Shown here: positions 1-4,889 of the stretch, in pieces
Numbering within the stretch: the first letter of the stretch is position 1
Layout of the letters: each line of letters starts with the position of its first letter
Assembly (NCBI GenBank): GCA_913031525.1
Contig: CAJWGC010000080.1
Span: forward strand, 1 to 5,543
DNA from: an uncultured Acidimicrobiia bacterium
Lineage (GTDB): Bacteria > Actinomycetota > Acidimicrobiia > Spongiisociales > UBA5794
Direction of reading: 5' to 3'
DNA: 5,543 nt
The notes under the pieces: generated by a model
Database searches by the model: none
What the model saw: the letters and a program-made list of their open reading frames with translations, nothing else
What the model was told of the DNA's origin: nothing
Position numbers and translations under genes: made by a program

Positions 1-162
1 GGTTTGTCAGCTAAAAGGGTGTCCCAACCGTTACGTGTAGCGGTCACTGGATCTTCAGTGAGCCCGCCGCTTTTCGAATCGATTGAGGCTCTTGGTCGGG
101 AACGATCATTAGATCGGCTGAAGGGAGCATTAGACAAACTTGTTGTTGGCGATCCGGACTGA
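1..162 (+). CDS. gltX: Glutamyl-tRNA synthetase, C-terminal fragment (5' part outside the window)
   Basis: The first frame is open from the window edge to a TGA at 160-162 and gives 53 residues. It contains QPLRVAVTGSSVSPPLFE, then an IEALGRERSLDRL helix. This is the characteristic end of the anticodon-binding domain of class I glutamyl-tRNA synthetases, which attach glutamate to tRNA in the cytoplasm. The catalytic HIGH and KMSKS regions lie outside the window, so intactness cannot be judged. Two tRNA genes follow in the same direction, and they are exactly the two tRNAs that a non-discriminating GluRS would charge. In bacteria lacking GlnRS, which includes most actinobacteria, Glu-tRNA(Gln) is then amidated by GatCAB (established knowledge). 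Whether this enzyme is non-discriminating cannot be read from the tail. The family call is firm because of the QPLRVA..G..VSPPLFE signature. Confidence 0.93.
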   Translation, partial: GLSAKRVSQPLRVAVTGSSVSPPLFESIEALGRERSLDRLKGALDKLVVGDPD

Positions 163-195
163 GTCACGTACCCGCTATCCTTCCCGACCGGTCTT

Positions 196-267
196 TCGGG
201 GGTGGTGTAATTGGTAACACAGCGGGTTCTGGTCCCGTAATTGGGGGTTCGAGTCCTCCCCCCCGAG
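196..267 (+). tRNA. tRNA-Gln, anticodon CUG
   Basis: A complete cloverleaf can be folded by hand. The acceptor arm pairs TCGGGGG (196-202) with CCCCCGA (260-266), including the U1-A72 pair typical of tRNA-Gln. The D stem is GTGT/ACAC. The anticodon stem is GCGGG/CCCGT, with loop TTCTGGT and anticodon CTG at 229-231. The T stem is GGGGG/CCTCC around TTCGAGT. The discriminator is G267, as expected for glutamine. CCA is not encoded, since CTG follows. It reads CAG codons. It lies 33 nt after gltX and 27 nt before tRNA-Glu, so co-transcription is possible. Confidence 0.96.
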
Positions 268-294
268 CTGCGATTCACTCAGGATCGCTCTTTG

Positions 295-367
295 GGCCCC
301 GTCGTCTAGCGGCCTAGGACGCTGGCCTCTCAAGCCAGTAACGCCGGTTCAAATCCGGTCGGGGCTA
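295..367 (+). tRNA. tRNA-Glu, anticodon CUC
   Basis: A complete cloverleaf can be folded by hand. The acceptor arm pairs GGCCCCG (295-301) with CGGGGCT (360-366), with a G-U first pair. The anticodon stem is CTGGC/GCCAG around loop CTCTCAA, with anticodon CTC at 329-331. The T arm is GCCGG/CCGGT around TTCAAAT. The discriminator is A367 and no CCA is encoded. The GTCGTCTAGCGGCCTAGGAC D-arm region is characteristic of bacterial tRNA-Glu. It reads GAG codons. A T-rich run (TTATTTTCTTTG) follows, but I see no hairpin before it that would make a clear terminator. Confidence 0.96.
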
Positions 368-435
368 CTTATTTTCTTTGCAGTGCGATCTAGCACCTGC
401 GGTGTGTCGACTCTATTGACTTGGACAGGCAATTT

Positions 436-519
436 AGGGTCAGACTTGCGGAATTTCCGCTACGGTCTGCAACTTTGCGCACTCATGATTAATTTCCACT
501 ACGTTTGATATTCTGACCC
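436..519. repeat. Nested and competing inverted repeats upstream of the lipoprotein gene
   Basis: A tight palindrome GCGGAATTTCCGC (448-460) is nested inside CAGAC (441-445) and GTCTG (465-469). A longer-range inverted repeat pairs GGGTCAGA (437-444) with TCTGACCC (512-519) with no mismatch. The CAGA segment can therefore pair with either partner, but not both. The right arm overlaps the end of a candidate -10 box. This could be an operator with distant half-sites, a weak tRNA-operon terminator without a U-tract, or chance. Only the base pairing is directly seen. Confidence 0.4.
506..514 (+). promoter_or_regulatory. Candidate extended -10 promoter for the lipoprotein gene
   Basis: TGATATTCT contains a TG-N extension directly before the hexamer TATTCT (509-514), the arrangement of an extended -10 that needs little -35 contact. 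No good -35 hexamer lies 16-18 bp upstream. Initiation near 521 would give a leader of about 20 nt carrying AAGG (525-528), a modest ribosome binding site 13 nt before the ATG at 542. This is inferred from the pattern only. Confidence 0.3.
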
Positions 520-541
520 AACTCAAGGTCTTCTGTTTTCT

Positions 542-2149
542 ATGGTGCGTTTTGCAACAGTCTTAGCCGCTTCGGTTGCTTCTCTGCTTGTTGTGTCTTG
601 CCAGAACGGTTCGTTGCAACCGCCAGAAGAGATTCGATACGACTCTCAAGAGAGAATGGTGGATGTTGAGGGTTCTTTTGATGGAGGGGACTTTCGCTCG
701 GATCGCGATGATGAACCTTCATCTGATCCTGAGGTAGATGAAGTTAATTGGAGGGCGCATCCTCCTATCTATGTCACCGTTAATGCACACGGACATAATT
801 ACGGTATCCCCAGAAGGGCCTATCAGGATTTTATAGACGGCGACAATCTGGAGGGCTGGTTTGACCTCAAACGCGCGCGCTACAGGAGGCATCGTGATGA
901 GATTTTGTGGCTTGCAGAGGAAACGGAGCGAGTCGGAGCTCGCATGTCCTATCAACTGAATGGCGAATATGCCCGAGACTCAAGAGTCTTATTTTCAACG
1001 GATGAGGGTGATGACACAGGCCATCTGCGAGATCTCATGATCCGAGGACACACCATGAGTGCTCACTTTCATCCCTACGTTCTCAGTGACGAAAACGAAT
1101 TTTGGAAGTACGTTGGTTTACGTCCTATGACGACTGAGTTGATGGATCGGCTATGGGCAGACCATCTTGTAGCGATTGAGGAAGCCGCGGGTTTTGCTGT
1201 GATCAGAACAGATGCAGCCCATAGCCGAGATAGTGATGAGCTGGTGGCTCATGTTGTGACCCTGCTAGAGCGACACAACCAAAAAATCGAGAATGTCGGT
1301 GAGCGCTTTAGCCAGACTCACTGGGCTCACCGGCCCTGGAATGTTTTCCGTCGGGATCTCGAAACTGAACTCATGGAAGATTTCGAGGGTCCGATGGTGG
1401 CAGTTCATTCCTACCCTCAAGTAGGGCAGGAGATCCCTCAGGGATTCCACACCGTCATTACGACGGTTCCACAGCTGCAGCGTCGCTTTATCGATATCTA
1501 TATGCAGTGGCTCTATGCCCAAGCTTCAGGGCAGACACCGCGTATTTGGACATTCGGACTTATGACTCACCCTGACTCAAACGCAAGGTTTCGAGAAGAC
1601 ATAGTTGAAATGCTCGATTGGCTCGCACGAATGACCGAGCTGGAGAGCCCTTTTGGCGGACCTGTTGCTGAGTTTGTGACCGATACGAGCTTGCTTGAAC
1701 GATACGAGAGCTGGGAGGCAGAATATCCCGGCGTGAGTTCATTCTCTTTCGATCTTGAAACCTATGAAGCTGGTGGCGAGGTTTCTTATCCCTACGATCT
1801 TGAGGGGATGGTTCTTGCTACTAGAGACGGCGAGTTTGTTCGTTTTCTAGATACTTGGGAAAACCAGAGCGTCCTGGCTGTTGAACTTACACATCGGCAT
1901 GTGGAGCGCTCTGAACCACGAGACGATGGATCAATAACGACCGAAATTGGAGGTCTTGAGGAAGATCTTTATGTGTTGTGGACTCACGGTGATCCAGTCA
2001 CTATTGACCTTTCGGACGAGATTGGTATGTTGCTATTTGGATGTCATGGGGATACCGGGGTAATCGAAGAGCTCGATAGCAGGGCGGTCACTGTGACTTC
2101 CACGCCCTTGGTGGTTTCGTCCACTGACGCCTATTTCTCAGATGAGTAG
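542..2149 (+). CDS. Secreted lipoprotein with NodB/polysaccharide-deacetylase-like features
   Basis: This 535-residue protein begins with a lipoprotein signal. A basic start (MVR) precedes a hydrophobic stretch and the lipobox VVSC, with Cys20 as the predicted lipidated residue, so the protein should sit on the outer face of the membrane. Residues 21-70 are a very acidic, probably disordered linker. The next domain starts IYVTVNAHGHNYG (77-88). It then shows a helix, a strand GARMSYQLNG, and RGHTMSAHFHPY (168-179). That order and the GH-x4-H-x-HP pattern resemble motif 2 of NodB-type carbohydrate deacetylases (CE4-like beta/alpha barrels). The usual TFDDG motif 1 is absent, and the corresponding strand carries His83 and His85 instead. 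Residues near 375-390 (FVTDTSLLERYESWE) resemble the last barrel helix, and about 415-525 looks like a beta-rich end domain. The ATG is preceded by AAGG. The substrate is unknown; the fold assignment is moderate and enzymatic activity is unproven. Confidence 0.7.
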   Translation: MVRFATVLAASVASLLVVSCQNGSLQPPEEIRYDSQERMVDVEGSFDGGDFRSDRDDEPSSDPEVDEVNWRAHPPIYVTVNAHGHNYGIPRRAYQDFIDGDNLEGWFDLKRARYRRHRDEILWLAEETERVGARMSYQLNGEYARDSRVLFSTDEGDDTGHLRDLMIRGHTMSAHFHPYVLSDENEFWKYVGLRPMTTELMDRLWADHLVAIEEAAGFAVIRTDAAHSRDSDELVAHVVTLLERHNQKIENVGERFSQTHWAHRPWNVFRRDLETELMEDFEGPMVAVHSYPQVGQEIPQGFHTVITTVPQLQRRFIDIYMQWLYAQASGQTPRIWTFGLMTHPDSNARFREDIVEMLDWLARMTELESPFGGPVAEFVTDTSLLERYESWEAEYPGVSSFSFDLETYEAGGEVSYPYDLEGMVLATRDGEFVRFLDTWENQSVLAVELTHRHVERSEPRDDGSITTEIGGLEEDLYVLWTHGDPVTIDLSDEIGMLLFGCHGDTGVIEELDSRAVTVTSTPLVVSSTDAYFSDE

Positions 2150-2168
2150 TTAATGCGACAGTGGCGTC

Positions 2169-2681
2169 CTATTCGACTTTCGCGATCTTGCCTTGCTTGA
2201 CGTCATAGACGTAGCCCGTAACGGTTATCTTGTCGGATGTCAGTGTTGAGTTTCGGAGTCGTTCGATGTCCGCGCGTACGCTCACGGTAGGTTCGGAGAT
2301 GGCCAGAGAAGCCACCTCGTTAAGTCCGGTTCCGAGTTTTGCTGACAGATGCGACTGAATATCCGGTTCGAGAAGTCGCGCCATGCCACACTCGGTATGG
2401 TGTATCACCAGCAGGTCGAGCTGTCGATCGCCCGGCCAATTGGCCGCGAATGCATCGATGATGGCGAGATCGCGAAAGACCCCTGAAGTGACACGACCGC
2501 CAGTGTTGCGAATCACCAAGGATTCGCCGAGTTCGAGGTTGAAGAAATGTGCAGGATCAACGCGGCTGTCAATACACGTGAGGATGATCGTTGATAGTTT
2601 GGGGGGAATCGGGATATTTCCAGAATCGAACTTTTCTGCAAATTTATTATTACGTTTGAATAATTCATTTAGGCCGTTGAT
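2169..2681 (-). CDS. Beta-carbonic anhydrase, probably starting at an ATC codon
   Basis: The protein catalyses reversible hydration of CO2 to bicarbonate in the cytoplasm. The zinc ligands of the beta class are all present: Cys36 and Asp38 in TCIDSR, and His95 and Cys98 in HHTECGM. Arg40 completes the Asp-Arg pair. VIRNTGG, RDLAI and the ending GYVYDVKQGKIAKV match the short (about 163-170 residue) subgroup that includes mycobacterial Rv1284. Between the upstream in-frame stop (2709-2711) and the Cys-Asp motif there is no ATG, GTG or TTG. The first such codon, TTG at 2517-2519, would delete Cys36 and Asp38. I chose ATC at 2679-2681 because AAGGAG sits 7 nt before it and because the 170-residue product has the family's normal N-terminus (LFKRNNKFAEKF). 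A mutated or misread ATG remains possible. The gene is last in the leftward cluster and converges on the lipoprotein gene. Confidence 0.87.
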   Translation of the reverse strand: MNGLNELFKRNNKFAEKFDSGNIPIPPKLSTIILTCIDSRVDPAHFFNLELGESLVIRNTGGRVTSGVFRDLAIIDAFAANWPGDRQLDLLVIHHTECGMARLLEPDIQSHLSAKLGTGLNEVASLAISEPTVSVRADIERLRNSTLTSDKITVTGYVYDVKQGKIAKVE

Positions 2682-2688
2682 GTCGGAG

Positions 2689-2694
2689 CTCCTT
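2689..2694 (-). promoter_or_regulatory. Strong Shine-Dalgarno deciding the ATC start of the carbonic anhydrase
   Basis: The minus strand reads AAGGAG here, with a 7-nt spacer before the ATC at 2681. This is the strongest ribosome binding site in the window, and no standard start codon lies at a suitable distance in the enzyme's frame. The only nearby ATG, within AAATGAATT just downstream, is in another frame and yields no carbonic anhydrase sequence. Confidence 0.65.
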
Positions 2695-2775
2695 GCTGTG
2701 GCGAGTTGCTATTTAGCAGACGCGACCGCTATCTCGCTTGGCGATCGATTTTCATTAAAGAACGTCATGCCCCGA

Positions 2776-3486
2776 TTAGGACTTTCCGTAAACGGGGATA
2801 CCGGCTCCGTTGATGACAGCAGATTCCGGTGATGCCAGGAAGTCGACTACTGCGGCGATCTCATCAGGCTTAGGCCAATGCAAATAATCAGCGTATGGCA
2901 ATGCTGCTCGCATTGTTTCTGTATCGATGGCCGAAGGGAGGATCGCGTTAGCGGTAATGTTGGTGCCATCCAGTTCTGCTGCAACGCTCTTAGTGAGCGC
3001 CAACAAACCGGCCTTCGCGATGTTGTAGGCAGCTTGTCCCGGTGGGGTTTCTAGGGCCGCTCGACTGGCTACGGTCACTATACGGGCCCATTCTTCTTGA
3101 GAAGTGTGTGGGAGACCAGCGCGGATAGTATTGAACGCGGAACGAAGGTTTAGGTCGATCATCCGATCGAAGCGGAGATCATCTGTCTCGGAGCCGTCTC
3201 GTCCTCCGGCCCAGCCACCGATTAGTGAAGCCAACACATTGAACGGCCCTAATTTTTCGGCAACCTCGTGCATGAAAGCTGCGGTAGCTTCAGAATCGGT
3301 GCAGTCCACGCGACGCAGCATTAAGCGGTTTTCATCCACGTTGGTCTCGTTTTCTACGCGTGCCGCTTCTTCGGGAACAAGATACGTAGCGGCCACTCTG
3401 AACCCGCGTTTCAGCAGACGGTCGAGCGTAGCGCGTCCCAAAGCACCGGTACCTCCGGTGATAACGGCGACAGGAAGATTGGCCAT
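2776..3486 (-). CDS. Short-chain dehydrogenase/reductase (SDR family)
   Basis: A single Rossmann-fold oxidoreductase of 236 residues, using NAD(H) or NADP(H). The nucleotide-binding glycine motif TGGTGALG lies at residues 10-17. The catalytic tetrad is Asn113 (DLNLRS), Ser141 (TVASRA), Tyr154 and Lys158 (YNIAK). The C-terminus INGAGIPVYGK is the usual SDR ending, where the last strand contributes to the subunit interface. The substrate cannot be told; the GGWAGG loop and overall pattern recall dihydropteridine-reductase-like or 3-oxoacyl-reductase-like SDRs. I chose the ATG at 3486 because it places the first strand (LPVAVITGG) normally. A GTG at 3522 would add 12 atypical residues and has no Shine-Dalgarno. 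The ATG also lacks one, but a TAATCT box 7 nt upstream suggests leaderless expression. The gap to fbiD is 78 nt, so it could be co-transcribed or independent. Confidence 0.88.
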   Translation of the reverse strand: MANLPVAVITGGTGALGRATLDRLLKRGFRVAATYLVPEEAARVENETNVDENRLMLRRVDCTDSEATAAFMHEVAEKLGPFNVLASLIGGWAGGRDGSETDDLRFDRMIDLNLRSAFNTIRAGLPHTSQEEWARIVTVASRAALETPPGQAAYNIAKAGLLALTKSVAAELDGTNITANAILPSAIDTETMRAALPYADYLHWPKPDEIAAVVDFLASPESAVINGAGIPVYGKS

Positions 3487-3493
3487 GGGTGAA

Positions 3494-3499
3494 AGATTA
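3494..3499 (-). promoter_or_regulatory. Candidate -10 box for leaderless transcription of the SDR gene
   Basis: The minus strand reads TAATCT, matching the TANNNT pattern, followed by 7 nt and then the ATG at 3486. Initiation on the ATG itself would give a leaderless mRNA, which fits the lack of a good Shine-Dalgarno at normal spacing. No convincing -35 is seen. Confidence 0.28.
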
Positions 3500-3539
3500 A
3501 TCCTGTCAGGATCCTTCGCCACCTTTGCCGCGTTGTTCC

Positions 3540-3553
3540 AACGAGATCTCGTT
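3540..3553. promoter_or_regulatory. 14-bp perfect palindrome between fbiD and the SDR gene
   Basis: AACGAGATCTCGTT is a perfect palindrome in the gap between the stop of fbiD and the start of the SDR gene. On the plus strand it is followed by ATTTTTATTAG, so it resembles a weak terminator for antisense, plus-strand transcripts (5-bp stem, GATC loop). For the leftward genes the T-run is on the wrong side, so it is not their terminator. A dimeric repressor site upstream of an internal SDR promoter is the other reading. Neither is proven. Confidence 0.35.
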
Positions 3554-3564
3554 ATTTTTATTAG

Positions 3565-4161
3565 TTAATCGAGTAAATCGTCGAGCCAGCGACCGTCCTT
3601 TTCGGCTCTGGCCAGGGCTAGGTCCCGCGGTGTGTCGAGGTCTAGTACGAGCCGAAGTGGTGTCAGCACGTGGGCTGTCGGTATCTGAGAAAAGTGTCGC
3701 TGGAAGCTTCCAGGTCCGAAAGAAAACTTGAAACCGTCATCTCGACCCGTCACCACATTGGACCCGCCGTCGTAAGAGGGGACCAAGACGGGTCCGGTAG
3801 AAGTTGCCTTGAAGACGTGATCGAGATCAGCAATCGTTGCGAGGATGAGGTCACCATGGATGATGGCCCATGGCAATTCCATCCCGGCTGCATAGCGTAT
3901 CGCTGTCGTTGCTGCTCGGTCGAGTCCGGGAGGCATGGACTCTTCTTCATAAAGCAAACCAATCTCGTTTTCTTCCGTCCAGGTAGCAACTTCGATGTCA
4001 GCAGTCACCACCACGACCTGAGCACCCGCTGAGGTTGCCGTTGCTGCGGTCTTAGCTGCGATGGCTTTTCCAAGCCGAGAGCGTGTTGCAGCGTCGATCG
4101 CAGGCGCGAGTCTGGATTTCGCCGAGCTAAAAGATTTGATCGGAATAGCGACGAGGATCAC
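3565..4161 (-). CDS. fbiD: FbiD/CofC-type guanylyltransferase of coenzyme F420 biosynthesis
   Basis: This 198-residue nucleotidyltransferase activates the three-carbon unit of F420. In bacteria, FbiD joins GTP to phosphoenolpyruvate, and FbiA then transfers the product to Fo; archaeal CofC is reported to use 2-phospho-L-lactate (established knowledge). The family signatures are present in order: the GTP-binding start VAIPIKSFSSAKSRLAP (residues 4-20, with Lys9, Lys15 and Arg17), HGDLIL (102-107, metal-binding Asp104), PSYDGGSN (128-135), FGPGSF (148-153) and LDLDTPRDL (173-181). The length is near the family's usual 200-220. The start is GTG at 4159-4161, overlapping the upstream TAG stop by one base (TAGTG), which implies translational coupling to the epimerase-like gene. 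No other fbi gene lies in the window. The PEP preference is inferred from the likely actinobacterial origin. Confidence 0.93.
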   Translation of the reverse strand: MILVAIPIKSFSSAKSRLAPAIDAATRSRLGKAIAAKTAATATSAGAQVVVVTADIEVATWTEENEIGLLYEEESMPPGLDRAATTAIRYAAGMELPWAIIHGDLILATIADLDHVFKATSTGPVLVPSYDGGSNVVTGRDDGFKFSFGPGSFQRHFSQIPTAHVLTPLRLVLDLDTPRDLALARAEKDGRWLDDLLD

Positions 4162-4667
4162 TAAAGAGTCTTGCGATCGGTGTGACCGAGTACGTCTTCA
4201 AGCGCAATCGGGTCATCTTTTATTTCCCACTGTGCGAGCTGGATAAGCACACCGTGGGATGAGCGGGGATGGAGAAAAGCTTCTTTCCAGTCTCCTTCGT
4301 CGTCGATACCGACCACTTCGTATCCGATTCGCTCCGCGGCGTCCACAGCCGCGTGAATATCGTGAACGCGAAAAGTCAGATGATGGACCCCCTCGCCGCG
4401 GCCGTCGAGAAATCGTACGAGAAAATGGTCGACATCCGTGATATCTATTGGTTCTAGGAGCTCGATCCGGGTTCCGCCTGGAAGAGAAAACTGGACCCAC
4501 CGGTATCCCTTATCGACATCCTTGGCTCCGGTCAGGTAAGCAGCGCCAAGGAGATCAAGTAGAGGCAGAAGTTTAGCGATCCCTCTGACTGCAATCGATA
4601 TATGGTCGAATCGCCGTACGAAGGGTTCGAGTCCTTCAGGGACGGGAGAGGGGGTAGATGTCTCCAC
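4161..4667 (-). CDS. VOC-family protein resembling methylmalonyl-CoA epimerase
   Basis: A 168-residue member of the glyoxalase/VOC fold with two beta-alpha-beta-beta-beta modules. Methylmalonyl-CoA epimerase interconverts (2R)- and (2S)-methylmalonyl-CoA in propionate and branched-chain degradation. Matches to that family include FDHISIAVRGI (20-30), RIELLEP (67-73), GEGVHHLTFRVHDI (91-104) and FLHPRSSHGVLIQLAQ (131-146). Metal ligands expected from the family are His22, Glu69, the His of the VHH motif (about His96) and a final Glu. That last position is Gln143 here (VLIQL instead of VLIEL), so the substrate or activity may differ. The GTG start at 4665-4667 is the only standard start before the first domain strand. 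It has no Shine-Dalgarno, but TAGGCT lies 8 nt upstream. It is probably the first gene of the leftward cluster and is coupled to fbiD by a 1-nt overlap. The VOC fold is firm; the exact reaction is uncertain. Confidence 0.8.
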   Translation of the reverse strand: METSTPSPVPEGLEPFVRRFDHISIAVRGIAKLLPLLDLLGAAYLTGAKDVDKGYRWVQFSLPGGTRIELLEPIDITDVDHFLVRFLDGRGEGVHHLTFRVHDIHAAVDAAERIGYEVVGIDDEGDWKEAFLHPRSSHGVLIQLAQWEIKDDPIALEDVLGHTDRKTL

Positions 4668-4675
4668 AGAACAGG

Positions 4676-4681
4676 AGCCTA
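4676..4681 (-). promoter_or_regulatory. Candidate -10 box for the epimerase-like/fbiD transcript
   Basis: The minus strand reads TAGGCT (TANNNT), then 8 nt of mostly pyrimidine sequence, then the GTG at 4667. The sequence before this GTG has no purine-rich Shine-Dalgarno. A start site at or very near the GTG would make the mRNA leaderless. A weak -35 (TTCCCA, plus-strand 4700-4705) lies 18 bp upstream. The support is pattern only. Confidence 0.25.
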
Positions 4682-4877
4682 TCGGGATTCGCGGCAGTTT
4701 GGGAATGTTGCTATTCGGACATCGCGGTGAGTTATCCGCTTCAAGGGGTAGCGAACTGATATTGGAGTTGGAGGCAACGTAGTTCTCGATGGGGATCGAA
4801 GAATCCTCCCAACCTGGAAAAGATGCATTTCATCATCGGATGGCCGGTAGTTCACCGCGTTTTGGCGGGATCATCAG

Positions 4878-4883
4878 TAAACT
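4878..4883 (+). promoter_or_regulatory. Candidate -10 box for leaderless transcription of pyk
   Basis: TAAACT matches TANNNT and is followed by 6 nt and then the GTG at 4890, which is the spacing expected if transcription begins on the start codon. The first three bases of the box are also an in-frame TAA, so the coding region cannot begin further upstream. No Shine-Dalgarno is visible; the nearest purine-rich run, GGCGGGA (4864-4870), is about 19 nt away. No clear -35 is seen. Confidence 0.35.
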
Positions 4884-4889
4884 CTGTCT

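Noticed and set aside
368..380. T-rich run after tRNA-Glu as a rho-independent terminator.
   Set aside because: No stem precedes it other than the tRNA itself, so it cannot be called on sequence alone.
2707..2718. Palindrome TGCTATTTAGCA upstream of the carbonic anhydrase as an operator or extended -10.
   Set aside because: It is short, with 5-bp arms; the minus-strand TAAATA within it is a poor -10, and no other support was found.
2383..2832. Long plus-strand open frame of 149 codons.
   Set aside because: It is antisense to the carbonic anhydrase and the end of the SDR gene, both supported by catalytic motifs; the translation looks non-protein-like.
3104..3568. Plus-strand open frame of 154 codons rich in Arg and Ser.
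   Set aside because: It is a mirror of the SDR gene, whose TGGTGALG and YNIAK motifs establish the minus strand as coding.
4702..4727. A 26-nt stretch resembling 2027-2052 inside the lipoprotein gene (20 of 26 identical by eye, both reading GMLLFG in one frame), suggesting a remnant gene end on the plus strand.
   Set aside because: The exact core is only 11 nt, a length expected by chance in a window this size. The frame has no supported start and runs into sequence antisense to the epimerase-like gene.
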